64,000 bases of DNA from Microvelia longipes (taxonomy: Eukaryota; Arthropoda; Insecta; Hemiptera; Veliidae), in NCBI GenBank assembly GCA_018340805.1, contig JACMZG010001914.1, positions 1,844,660 to 1,908,659 of the forward strand. The letters run 5' to 3'. The notes under the pieces are model-generated. The model did no database searches, was not told where the DNA came from, and was given only the letters and a program-made list of their open reading frames with translations. Position 1 is the stretch's first letter. Every line of letters starts with the position of its first letter. The position numbers and the translations under genes are program-made. Below, one piece after another: positions 13,226 to 26,800 of the stretch.

Positions 13226-13341
13226 GGCGCGTAAGTGTAACTTTATTCATCTGATGTTTTACCTGATTTGTTTCCCCCACCACTCACCAGATAAAATATC
13301 ATGTAAAAACATCAGATGAGTACCTGATGGATAAAGTTACA
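13226..13341. repeat. Inverted repeat (small foldback element)
   Basis: GTGTAACTTTATTCATCTGA followed by TGTTTTAC on the left pairs with GTAAAAACATCAGATGAG and GATAAAGTTACAC on the right, with a short spacer around 13265-13300. It looks like a MITE of about 115 bases. Confidence 0.6.
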
Positions 13342-13351
13342 CACCGTATAA

Positions 13352-13621
13352 GTGTATCATGTGCAGGCAATGCACACTAATACCAGAGCAGTTGGCTCAC
13401 AGACTGACAGTAACGGTAGCATTGACAGTGCTCTATCAATAGACAGTATTACATCAAAATTGGTGTCTCAAAAGCATCATCTCAAAAGTAAAACGGTGAG
13501 TCAAAACGTAAATGGCAGATCAAAAATGGTATATCCAAAAATGGTGTATCCAAAAATGGTGTATCGAAATCCTTCCTTTCATGGTGCTCAACAGCAACAA
13601 TTCAATAAAGCAGCTTCTTAA
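13352..13621 (+). other. 89-codon open frame with a 15-base triplication; doubtful gene
   Basis: Starts 11 bases after the inverted repeat at 13226-13341 and reads HTNTRAVGSQTDSNGSIDSA, then three tandem copies of ATGGTATATCCAAAA (KMVYP x3). Ser/Asn/Gln-rich, no domain recognised. It could be a scrap of a transposon protein or chance. The following 13622-14285 shows no gene. Confidence 0.2.
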
Positions 13622-14288
13622 ACATTCTTAAACATCTTCAAACTCGAGAAACCCTTAAAGGGTTGCATCAATTAATTTAACTCCTCCTATCAAAACTATT
13701 AACAAAAACTAAAAAAAACATTTTCAAAATTATAACGGATTCCTCTCAGCTCGGCGTCTAACCTCGACCTGAGGGAAGAAATTCAAAAATTCCCTACAGA
13801 CAGAAACGTCGGTACAAAGAAAAAATTACCTACGAAAGGGAAAAAAGGAGAAATTCCCTACAGAAACTTTCCCGCCGGAATTCAATTCAAAAATATGACA
13901 CAGAAGACAAAATTAAACTTGCTTGAGATAAAAAGACCAATTTCACATACAATTATCATGAATTATTACATCCTTGAGTAAACATATTTGACATAAGTTT
14001 GCAAAAATCTTAAAATTGATTACATTCATATTTTTATAATTGTAAAAGATGGATGAATAAGTTCAAAGTAAAACAAAATGACTTTAAGTTAGAACCGTTT
14101 TAAATCTATTAAATCATGAAAATATAAAATTTAATCCCCAATTAATATAAAAAGGAAAGTAGAAGGAATGGCATGAAATGAATTTCACTTGATACAAAAT
14201 TACTTAAAATAATCTAAGACAAAAGAGCTGAATTGACTTGAATTTTGTCTAGCAAAATTAGAAAATTCACTTAACCTTCTCCTAGGAC

Positions 14289-14312
14289 TTAAAATATATA
14301 TATATATATATA

Positions 14313-14364
<52 letters not shown>

Positions 14365-14395
14365 ATTATATATAATTAATATATAAATTTAATTA
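14289..14395. repeat. (TA)n microsatellite
   Basis: About 100 bases of alternating A and T, some 400 bases upstream of the ACADVL start codon. Confidence 0.9.
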
Positions 14396-14649
14396 ATTAG
14401 ATTATATTTCAAAGTATTAAATAAAAAATTTATGTTGCAGACAAGGGCATAGCTATCAGAGCCTAAGGGGAAGCAAAATTGTGAAAAATAATAATTTAAT
14501 ATAATAAATACTTAGTATAATTAATAATTAATTATCCCTTAAATAAGTGTCTCTGGGTTTAGGTTCAATGTGGTTCTCTGTTTAATCTTACGAAACAAGC
14601 ATATACACACAAGGCTGTATTTAGATAACTTTTCTTTGATTACGTTATT

Positions 14650-14784
14650 GTTTTTTCTCAGTCGAACATCTGATCGCGTTAAGGGGGGCCCTGCGAGTTC
14701 TATTCCTCTCGAAATTCTCACATTTTCCTTTAAAGTCTTATTTAGTTACCGATTTTTTTAGTTTTTATATAATAATTAATCAAA
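14650..14784 (+). promoter_or_regulatory. Candidate ACADVL core promoter / 5' UTR
   Basis: TCAGTC at 14658-14663 fits the arthropod initiator, putting a possible start about 125 bases before the ATG. The stretch holds a locally GC-richer patch (GGGGGGCCC near 14683) in AT-rich surroundings. I see no TATA box at the right distance. No transcript evidence, so this is tentative. Confidence 0.25.
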
Positions 14785-14861
14785 ATGTTAAAGCTTAACA
14801 AGTTAGCGAGCTTAAAAAATCAAGCGAGAGCTCTTGAGCAATACAAGAAAATGACGAAAAG
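14785..14861 (+). CDS. ACADVL: ACADVL exon 1: start codon and mitochondrial presequence
   Basis: Codes residues 1-25 plus two bases of Arg26 ([10 protein letters not shown]...). It is rich in Lys, Arg, Leu and Ala with only one Glu, as expected of a matrix-targeting helix. Donor AAAAG|GTAAAT. The ATG lies in TCAAAATG. The junction forms AG+A (Arg), which joins directly to LLATAAKPK in exon 2, so this is the right first exon. An upstream non-coding exon cannot be excluded. Confidence 0.85.
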
Positions 14862-17800
14862 GTAAATATTTGTGTCAGTGTTATATTTTATTAATATTAA
14901 GTTTTTAACACCGCTAAAACATGAATGAAATTAATTTCCGGTGTTAATTGCCGGATTTTCGTTTAATTAACGTTTCTTTGTTGTTTTTTATTTTTATTTC
15001 ATAATTGTGGAGGTAGTTTTACGTAACACGTAATAGAGTGCAAGTTAGATTCCGGTCAAATTCCAGCTCCCTCTTGATTAATTTTTATCAGGCCTCATTA
15101 TATTTCGATTAAAAATCCTCCTTATCTATTTTGTTTTAGATAATTTCTAACATTGTTTAAAATATGACTGTTCTTGAGCGAGGATTAAACTTGCAATCAT
15201 TTTTACCTATTTATAGTTTCTTGGCAATTATACAATGAAAAATTATTACGTCTTTATTTTGATAATTGAAATTTATATTCTAATTTGGTTGATCCCAATT
15301 TATAGCCCCAGGTGTATTACACTCTCCCCCCTCTACCATGTCGACAGATCTGTCTTATTTGCATAGTACATAGTAGTAATGATGTGAACTCACCTTACTG
15401 CCTATAGATAATAGCTATCTCTTTGTAATATAAGATATCAATGTATCTTATTGGTTAATTATAAGGTTGATGCTGGGCTCCCTGGTGCAGCGGCATTATA
15501 AATTATAATTTAATTTAGAAATAATGGATTATTAACCTACATTCAACAGTTGGTTAAGAATTTTAAAAGGAAAGCGGTTTATTATATTGCTTGTTGACTA
15601 CGAAATTTAATCAACCGGAACTGGGATGTGACCAGAATTATCTGTGTTTTAAGTCTCCTAAGTTATTTTCATAAAGTTGTCTGCCTATGTGTGTGTGTGT
15701 GTGTTTGTTATGACTGTAGCTCTCAGTGTATTTATCCTAGAGAGTTGAAACTTGCTACAAAAACCATTCTTTTGTTCTAATTATGCTATCCGGAAATTTT
15801 TGTATGATGTCATTAACCTGCATTATGGACTGAACAAAAATTTTGAAAATTCGTAACGCAGAATAATTGGGCACAAATGTTGTCATACATTTAACCAAAA
15901 CTCTTTAGTTTCACTACTTCTTTTATAGAACTTGCACATTTTTAATAAATAGAATGAAATGGCTTATAGTTCTAAATCTACAATAAAACAGCGTATCAAT
16001 TAATGGTAGCTAGATATTTTAGCCAACTCTGTGGCCATCTTCAGGATTTTAAACATAAATCTTATGAATACATGCCACAATCAACTACAACAGAAACACA
16101 GTATACAAACATTATACAAAATTTAAAAAAGACAACAAAGAAAAATAATAAAAAATCCTACTTAAAAGACAAATATATGTACCATTTTTTATCTCATTAT
16201 CAGCATTACTTCAACTTTTATCGAATTACTTTTATACATTTTTGAATGTATATAAAAATCGAAAATAACTCTAATGGAGTTGAAATTTGGTACAAGTGTA
16301 TTCCTTTACGCAATAAATAAGTACACTAAGTTTTGTTTCAATACGACAAGTATATCTATGGTTTTTGTAGAATCATAAAAATTAAGCTGCTTTGAGTAAG
16401 GTCAGTTCCTGTATGGGTGACCACTGGGAATAACACTAATGTATTTACTGTCTAAGGACAACGGAAAATAATCCAAAGGCGTGTTGCAGCATAAATTTGT
16501 CAAATTGTATTTTCTGAGGACGAGCGAAGTGAGTCTGAAGTAGGGAGGATGAGCATAGTGAATCTGATGTAATGAGGAAGATTTTGGAGGTACCCCATAC
16601 CCGATTTGTTTAACTAAGGTTTGTCCTATCTCGTGCTAAGCTAAAACCCTGTGTTTGTGATGTCTTTTAAATTAAATTCTATTTATTAATGTCAAATTGT
16701 TTGATTTATTCTAAAAATTATTTATTCAAATGAAACTGTTAAAAATATAGGGATTATGTTCCCTTAATCAAAGTAAAAGGTGCTCAGGGATTCCCTGGAA
16801 CATTTGAAAGTTTTCAACCTGTGTCTTGTGGAGTATTGACCCTTCTCTTCCTGTTCATTTTTAAAATTATTTATTTAAATTTATTTCTTGTTTTAGTTTT
16901 ACTTATTTTCTGGTCGTTCACTTTTGAAATGTCTGAATTAAAAAAAACTGCTGAAAATTTCAAGATATGAATAACCTTTCCATTCTTTTAAAAGATGTAT
17001 CCATGTCATTTGTCTCATGATTTTATCCAGCAATCTGGTGTGGTGGAAACAGCTTGATTTTTATTGATAGAAGAGAGGAAAATTATAAAGTTGTCAAAAA
17101 TCAATAAATATGAAATGTTCAAAGGGTTGAATTAGGCTTCAGCCTTTTACAAACCTCTTCTATTTAAAGCTTCTGTTCCATTCTTGTCTTTCCAAAAAGG
17201 AAACCAGTTTTTTCTTTTCCACTCTAACCAAAAAGATGATAAGTTATATCTGTCTGATAATGATAATAAAAATTTAACTTTGTTTATGTGTTAAGCGTAC
17301 ACAGTGTATTAAATTTCATAACTTATTATAATTTTGAATGTTTTTTTTTTAAATTGTTAAGAATTGAAAAACAATTCAGTTAAGAATTTTTGTATATATT
17401 TTCCTATGTGAATTTACACTCCTAGGGGTCAATTTACTAAGAATAGAGAACATTTTCGAAGGTTTAGCACTATTTTTACTTTCTTCCTCGTGTTTTGTAC
17501 CTGAACTTGTTACTTAACATGGTGTTTGCTTTTTAATAGTGTTGGTTGCGTAAACATTAAACATGTTGTCTTTATCTCAATAAAATTCTGCAAAATTAGA
17601 TTAGAACTTGTTAATTAGAATTTTTATGGTAAGTTGTGACTCAAGGCCTTCACTCAAGAAAGGCAACGCAATGTAGTTGAATAAATTAGCTTTAATTGAT
17701 GCAAGTGTGTTATCAAACTGGTATTAATTGTAAAAATTATTATTTTATTATTTAAAACCATTACGTATGTTAGTCTATAATATAAACCCTGGTTGGTTCC

Positions 17801-20800
17801 TTATTTAAATCCTAACAAATATGATTATGTATCTATTTATAAATGCCCAATAAATTATGAAATTCAAAAATATTTATTTGTGTTTGATTTGCAGTAAGTT
17901 GAAACTTCTGAATGAAATAAGATTTGGTCTGAATTGATTACCAAAGTTAGAACTCCTTGTTAGGCTAGGATTTCATTCAATACTTGTTTATTCCTTTTAT
18001 GAGTTACAACAGCTGAGTAAATAGTAAAGGCTGGTCAATAAGGAAAACGACTGGAGCGCTGTCGTTTATGCAAATACGCAACTAACGTTTTAAATCTTGC
18101 CTGATACCCCCTCCCCTTTTTTTCAAACTACACATGTACTCTATTTAATTTATTATTTTTATATTTAGTTTTTTTAATTTTCAAAATAGAAGATAATGTT
18201 TGTGGCTTTAATCAATTCATTGTACACTGAGTTATTATTGAAATTAATAGCAGTTAGAAGTTACAGCTTGATTCTGAATGCACCGTAAATTTAAACAAAT
18301 AATTTTTATTGTTATTTACATTTTTGAAATAAATTTAATTTAACATGTATTAGCTTTTCTAACAAGGATAATTTTGTAGTAATAATGTTTTGCCGCCATC
18401 ATTGTTAAGAGTACAGCTGTAAATAAATTGGTTGTCTAGAAATTTAAATTAAAACAAACTTTCATTAAAACAAATTTTACTTTTTTTTCTTCTCTTAAGA
18501 ATTTACAAGTAGAAAGATGTTTTGAAAATAAATAGTTAATTTCCTAGCCAGAATGACCACTCAACACTGGGATTAATCACCTGTTGATTACCCTCTCTAT
18601 TTTATTCCGATACTATTGCTGTAATAGTAGTAGGTTTTTTTAAAAAATCAGTTGACAGTTTGCCAAAATAAGAGAGCAAAGAATTCTATTGGTCTGTGCT
18701 GATCCTCTGAGTGGGTGGGGGGAGAATAATCCAATAGAATGCCTTTGCTCACTGATTTTGGCAACCTGTCAACTAATAAAATCAAAATCTAATATTACAG
18801 CTGTTCATCACATTAAGTGAATGAATGAACTGCACTATTTGCTGAAATCCTAGGCCTAAAAAACAAATGATTTATTCCCGAGGGTCGTATTTAAGTGCCA
18901 GATTTCAGCTTCAACCAGCCGATATAAGCGTAGACAAATGCTTAGCATTGTGGCTACTGATATGAGAGTTGCCTTGTCATTGGTTGCCTCACTTGTAATC
19001 TGGACTGTTGATATCTGAAAGCTATCTCTCAATAAAAACAGGCTGCTAAATATGGGTTTTGCTTTGTTATCTGTATTTTAAATTTAAATATTCCATAGAT
19101 GTGTTTGAAGTGTTGTTGAGCTTAAAATTATTACTTCAGATAATTTTTCTCTAAAATCTTTTTTTTCAAAGTGTTTTGAAATTTCTTAAAAATTCTGGTT
19201 TCCATTTTAAGACACTATGATGTCAAAATATAATCAGTTGTTTCTCTTGTAGGACTTGATTTTTGCCCTAAGTTTCTCATATTGGCTCGGCCTTTTGACC
19301 TGAATCATGTTAACTGAAAAAGGGCATATACAGACACACATGGACACATACAGACACACATGGACACATATAGTCACACATGGACCCATATAGACACATA
19401 CAGATTATAGTACGCTCACAAGAGTGAACCAATCATATCTGAAGAGTGTTAAAGTGATATAGTTAGATAGAATAAAGCCTTGAGTTTTAGACATGTTGCT
19501 CAAGTTGGGTTAACAAACATCTACAAGATTTTAAAAGTTAAGATGGGTGTATCAAAACATAAACAGTAGTCAGTCAAGTACGCTGTTCATAAAAGTTAAA
19601 AGGTTATACCAGAAGCTGCGAGGTTACCTATTTGAGAAGATATAGAAAAGAATTCATCAACGTAGTTTTGGTCACATTGGTGGTAAGAGTACAATGGCCA
19701 CCATGACACTGGCCAATTCAGATCAATTGGTCTTTTCTCACAAACTCACACTTATTGTTAAAAGAAGTATTCAATTCAACTCTCTTTAGAAAAAAGCCGA
19801 CTTTGCAAGGCTGACACTACCATTATATAATGTGTCATTATATTCGTAAAATATAATGACACCCCTTCCCCCTATCACATGGTGCATACTTACTCATTTA
19901 ACATGGATTTTTAATGTTATGCATTCTTACACAACTTAATCATGGATTTTAAATTGACTAGAGACAGGACCAGTCTAATTGGTGTGGTTGATCCCCCCTA
20001 GAGTATAGTAGGGTAGAGCTGAGAAATAAAATGGTTGATTAAGTGAATAGTGGCTGTAGGGACTGGATGGAAGCTAAGGCCTTAATTTAAAAAGTCATGT
20101 AGTTAGGGATCTGGATAACAGATGGCAGTAGTGGTCTGAAGCTCTCTTCTTGTAAACTTGCTGTAGACCTGCTTGTTAATTTTCTATCTTTTATCCATAG
20201 GAAGGTTAGATCATGAGTTTATATTTTTATCTTTTATGCAGCAAGTCAACATTTCCTTAGTTGCCAACCAGTCTATGGTATGGAGGAGTGTTAGTGCTTC
20301 CTCTTTAAATACAAAGCTTAGTGTTCGTCTGACTCTACTGGATTCTGGTGGATTTGTATCAGCTAGACTGAGGAAGTGGGCAGTGTCTCTAGTATTTATG
20401 ATTTTTTATATAAAAATCCAGTTATTGCTAGTGCACAAAAAATAAAAGTTCTAGGCTTAGAAGGTGAAAAACACTGTAAGCCAAATTAGGTGTTGAATTA
20501 GTGTAATGTTGAGGAGTATATCAAAATTTACTTGGTGCTTCTTGAAACCCTCCCCTAACGGTATTCAGTTACCATGGGTACAGGCTTTCCAAGAAAACAT
20601 GAATGATTAAAAAATTATTGTATGTATCTTTTAATAAATAAAGCTTTTTATTATTGTTATTAATGTGTCATTATTTATGATAATAATGGATTAGGTCAAT
20701 ATTGTTCCAAAATAGTTAGTGTCTTAACTTTTAGAGGAGGTTCGGTTACTTGGGCTACCTGTGTTGAACTTATTTTGGTTTTATTATTTTGCAGATTGCT

Positions 20801-23800
20801 TGCGACTGCAGCTAAACCTAAGGAAGAAGCCAAGAAAAGCAGCCCCCCTAAGGAATCAGCCTCGTTCATGATGAACCTGTTCAAGGGACAGGTCGAAACA
20901 TCCCAGGTCTTTCCCTACCCGGATGTCTTGACGGCTGAACAGACAGACACTCTTAATATGCTTGTGGACCCTGTCTCCAAGTTCTTTGAGGTAATCACAA
21001 TGCTATTGTTTGAAGTAAAAACCTTATTCTCCAATACTTGTGTTTTAAATTTTTCAAAATTTAAATGTTTTTATGTATTATTGTACTCCCTATGACAGTT
21101 TGTTTAGTCAGGCCTGATCTTAAATAATTGGAGAGAATTAATGTAAGACATTGAAACTGTCTTATATGTCAGAATTAAAGGTTTGCCTTGTTGGTAGCAG
21201 ATCACCTCTTAGTTTCTCGTGTTGTCTGTTCTTTTCTCGTATGGACCTTATTGTAATGTAAATTGTACCTTATTGTAAATGAAGATTTAGGTAATAAACT
21301 GCATAGGCTTCCGCGGTTATTGTCATGAAGATTTAGGTCTTCCGGTGGTGACCGCATCAATGTAGATGAAGAATCCGACGTTTCGCTTCCACTGTGGGAG
21401 GCATCTTCAGGGATGTAGGACATCATGGATAAAAAACAATGCTCTAGAAAACTGAACTGAAGATGGAGACGATGCAGGCCCTATTTATACCTGTCTCTGA
21501 CCTTGTCTTCGAGGACGAAGATTATAGCCATGAGAGGGGATAATAGGCTTCGACGGTCCAGTATGACGTAATCCACTTGAAGGTCGCGTAGGGGTGTCTT
21601 GTCTGGTTGATGAACTGGCTAATGGGGGATTTCCGTGGGATGACGTAATCAGTGGCTGGGTGCTTATTGTAAATGTAAATTGTAATGTAATTGGCCTTCT
21701 TATGTTTAAAATTATTGGTTTTGCCACGGCAATTGTAATCATGTAAAAATCATGTGATCATGAAAAATTGTAATCATGGCAATTTACAGCAATAGAAGCT
21801 GACCAACATAAGAAAAAAATTAGGATTGACCTGGTGGCAATCCTACAGTCAAGCTATGTCCAATGATATACAAGTTTATTATATGTTGAGTTCTTAGATA
21901 AACCCGATTTGGACAAACTGACTTAAAATGCATTATAACTGACTTAAAATACATTATAACTGACTTAAAATACATTATAACTGACTTAAAATACATTATA
22001 ACTGACTTAAAATACATTATAACTGACTTAAAATACATTATAACTGACTTAGATTGACTGACAGTAGACCAAATTGAGTTGGGCAATATTACTTCTACTA
22101 TAACTATACCTAATGCAAGTTTTAACTATTCCCTCTTACTTTTAATTTGTTGGTTGGGCTCTAAACAAACTACTATCTTCAATATCAATATTGATAGACT
22201 TTTAATGTATTGCAGTAGTTGTAAGGCCAAAAAATGATAACTATTTGGTTTACTTTTGTTGTTAGGAAGTAAACAATGCTGAGAAGAACGATGATGCTTC
22301 CGCAGTGGAACCCCACACACTTGAAGGTTTATGGGAACTGGGTGCTTTCAGTTTGCAAGTACCTCAGGAATACGGAGGATTAGGATTAACCAATACCCAA
22401 TACGCTCGGCTTGTGGAAATCGTCGGTTCACATGACTTGGGTGTTGGTATCACTCTAGGTGCTCACCAGTCTATCGGGTTCAAGGTAAGCTGAAGGAGCA
22501 ATGGTGTAATGATATTCCACTCCTTAAAAACATGTTATGCTTGTAAAGGTTTGGGACTTTAGTGAGAAAATCTTCGGGTTTACCAGATGCAAAATATTTT
22601 AACAAACATTTTTTGAAACAACTAAATGTGCCGATATAATTACACAGCGAAAAAATATACCTAGAGGAATCCATGCTATGTGTGTTGAACATTAGCTCAA
22701 TAAAAAATTACTGGAAATAAGGGATATTGATCTTAAATTTCTTATGATGTAATTTTGTTTCTAAATACTCTATTTTAAGGTTTTACTCTAATTTTGATTT
22801 TCTAAAGTTATCAATAAACAACTATTAGTGGTAACTATATTGCCTCATTTGGGTAATAATTACCAAAAATAGTTTGGTAATTCTGAACTTAAGAGGGTCG
22901 AACTACTATAGTATGACACATGGCTAAAATCAGTTGACAGCATGGGAAAATAGTGTTGAGGAACCAATAATGTTGGCCTGATTTGAAATTGAGGGTGTGG
23001 TTTAACATCCAGGACTAACCTTATTGGCTCCTTTACTATATTTTCAAGCGCTGTCATTTGATTTTAGCCATGTGTCTTACTATAGGGGTAGTATAGACAT
23101 GTTGAAATGTCTGGATCTATTATTTTACCATTTTTTGGTTTAAATTTTGATGCATGTAAAGTTGCACCTGGCATATCCACGTTATGAATGAGGAAAGTGA
23201 AAACACCTTGTTCTTATTGATGACATTATTTTAAAAATAAATTATTCACTGTTCAGAGATAAGCTTGTTTTATAATGCATGCTAAAACTTATCACTTACA
23301 AGACCTTCCTATGTTTGATAACTAGCTCTGCTATGGAACCATCCAAGAGGCGCATATCCAATTTATGCATTAATTATATTTTTTAAGAGAATAATCATTT
23401 ATTAATAAGAGTAATTACATTAAAAACCCATACAAGGCTATATAAATTTAAAACAAGCTGTCAATCATAGAACAAGGCTTCCTTACCAATGGGCTGAAAA
23501 TTTTTACCAATTGGCTTAATATTACCATTTAAGCTAGAGTGTTTACAAGAAAAGCTTAAATCCATTCATGTGCTTAACTAGGGAACTGGGCTTGTCAAAG
23601 ATGTGGATGAGGCCTCTTTGCAATCAGAAAACTTCAAAACATGATTAGAATCATTTTTCTTAAATGTTCTTTGTTTCTTAAAATTCTTTTATAATTTGTT
23701 GAAAGTTTGAAGTGACACTATTTTTAACTCCAAAATCTTATCAGTCCTTTCTCTTGAAAGATTTGATTTTTGTGCCAAGGTTTATTAAAATTGGATCAGT

Positions 23801-26800
23801 TGTTTGAGGTGTAGAGTGTGTACTAGAAATGTGTATACATAAGCTCATTCATACATACAGACACCAATTTTTTATTTTGTTTTTTTAATGCCATTTTTTA
23901 TCTCTGAGATGTTGAAGCATCTACATTTGATAAAAAGTTGGTATTATGTTTTTTCCTGTGCAATGCTTCCCCTCCTATTAAGAGATAGAAAAGCAAAATG
24001 AAAGCATTATGCAAACAAATTACGTAAGGAATTACTCAAAAAGCCCTGTGCTGTGGGGAGAAGTGTTGAACACGCTTCAGAAGTTACGCAATAAATCAAA
24101 TAATTCAAACAAACCTTAGTGGTATTATTAATTATAAAATTGGCTAAAATTTTAAGAAAAAAAAACTTGAGCTTATCTCAGGAAATCCAAAAGGATAATT
24201 TAAAAAAGCTATTATTTATGATTTATTATTATTATGACTATTATTTATTATTTATTTAAGATTTAATTATGTTTCAAACTGTTTCCTTGTTATAATTTTT
24301 CTGCTAACTATTGTGCAGGGAATATTGTTGTTTGGAACGCCAGAACAAAAAGCCAAATACTTGCCGTGGGTGTCTACTGGTAAGAAATACGCAGCTTTCT
24401 GTCTCACTGAACCCTCATCAGGATCAGACGCAGGTTCCATCAAGACCCGTGCCGTTCTCTCGCCCGACGGAAAACACTGGATACTTAACGGAAGCAAGAT
24501 TTGGATCAGTAACGGAGGCATGGCTGAAGTTATGACTGTCTTTGCTCAGACACCAGTACAAGATGTTAAGACAGGTAAATGTTTTGTGATATTTTGTTAA
24601 ACATTTTGAGGATGTTTCAAGGGGTTTATTGATGAACATATTCTTGACAACTCTTGAGGACTAGTTGTTCCTTGGAAGACATAAGTATTCCTTGATAAAC
24701 TGGATATTCTTGGTGGACTGGATATTCCTTGGTGGATTGGGAAACTGGATATTCCTAAGTGAACTGGTACTGGGTGTTCCTTGCTGGACTGGGACTAAGT
24801 GGTCCTTTTTAAATCCACTGGATCCCCAAATTATTTTATTACTAGTATTTACATCTATGGCTAGCACAGTTCTTGAGACATTGAAATGAAAAATACAGGG
24901 TCTTAGAAGAATTCGTCTTTATTGTTTAACATATAACTATGAATATAATAAAACTATACAGTTAACTATGAAAAAGACAGGAGCTTATTTTCATATTTGG
25001 CTGATTGTTATATGAGAAATTGATTTCTATCTTGGCTCTCTCTTTGTTGAGACTTGAGTAAATATTTGTTTAGTCTTGTTTGAAAGATTTAATTAATAAT
25101 TAATAATCCATTTAATTGTTTGCGCAGGTAAAGAAGTAGACAAAGTAACAGCATTCATTGTTGAGAGAGGGTTCGGGGGAGTTAGCAACGGCCCTCCTGA
25201 GAAGAAGATGGGTATCAAGGCTTCAAACACAACGGAAGTTTACTATGAAGATGTTAGAATACCTGTTGAGAACGTACTGGGTGGTGTCGGGCAAGGCTTC
25301 AAGGTAAAATTATCCTACCATGCCATTAATTGCCCCAATAAAAAAATTAAATGCAAGCTTTAAAGTAAAATTTTGGGTTCCATTTGAGTACAACGACTTT
25401 GGGTAAATAGGTTGCAATGCTGTAAAATATGGAATAGATGGGAGAGGTAAATTAGACCAATACCTTGGAAAAAATGGTATAGACCAATAGAATTCCCTCT
25501 CCATCTAATTTTTAAAATACTGTCAATTGATTGAAACCATGACTTTATTAAGTATAGTTATAGGACAAAAGTTTCTTATTTCCTGTCTAGTTATGCCCAT
25601 AGTTATAAGAAAGACTTACTTACTTTGTACATAACAAGGCTGATTGGCTGAATTCATTCATGCGATTTCATAATAAATTGCTGGTTAATTAACCTTTGGT
25701 TTGATGATTTGAATCGTCGAGGTTGAAATTATGATTTGGCAAAAATGTAAAAATGCTCAAGCTTTCTCGTGCCATAATTTAATACAAAGCAGTAAATTTA
25801 ATAATGAGTGTAAGTTTATGATTCATATTGGCGACAGCTTTAATTTATATTTATTTTCGTGGTCAATTTATATAGGTGGTCTAAGAGGCCACCTATATGT
25901 TTTGTATCTTTGAAAGAGAAAGTCCGTCTATATTTACTGACAGATTTTGGTGCCTTATTTTGTTGCTAGGTCGCCATGAATATTTTAAACAATGGTCGTT
26001 TCGGTATGGCAGCAGCTCTGAGTGGTACAATGCGTGCTGTTACTAAGAAAGCAGTTGATCACGCTACAACTAGAATACAGTTTGGACGTCGTATCGACTC
26101 GTACGGTACGATACAGGAGAAGATAGCAAGGATGGCTATGTTGCACTACGTCACAGAAAGCATAGCTTACTGTCTCTCTGGTAATATGGACTCTGGATCT
26201 GTTGATTATCATCTTGAAGCTGCCATCTCAAAGGTAATTAGTTTAATTAGGTATTTTTCAATTTAAGTAAAAGCTTAAAAAGTTTTAAAAAAGGCTAGTT
26301 GCAGTAATTAACAAGCCACATTAGGCCCTGTGTGTCAATCCTGAGCCAGACGAGCCACCCTTAACTACAGAGGCTGTAATCAGTAGGGAAACTTTTCTAA
26401 GGGTTTTACAAAGATTGGGATATCTCAACACTAGAGAGTCAAAAAAGAACAAATACAAAATCAAAATTTATTAAATAATATTAATACCATCTATTAAAAA
26501 TTAAAGAGGTTATTCATTGATTCCATAGGCTTGCAAAACTATGAACCCTTCCATAAATTCTTAAGAATTTGTCTCCAATAATTCTTTTAGACAGAGAAGG
26601 ATTTGTAAGATGTATAGACTGTTTATTGGTTGAGGATAGTTAACTAGTTTTAATAAGAATTTTAGAGATCAGTGCAATAATGTTGCTGCTTGTGCAGATA
26701 ATTATTAATTTTGAGGTGAGTCGGAGTCATGGCTAAACGAAATCTGCAATGTGACCAGAGGTAATTTGTGCCATTCCTTTAAGGTCTGACTAGTCCTTCT

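Noticed and set aside
13003..13283. Overlapping frames on both strands (83 and 110 codons)
   Set aside because: They run from the end of the inverted-repeat arm into the foldback at 13226. There is no conserved motif, splice or start context, and each is a shadow of the other.
21920..22052. CRISPR-like array
   Set aside because: The 21-base units are directly adjacent without spacers, and the genome is eukaryotic.
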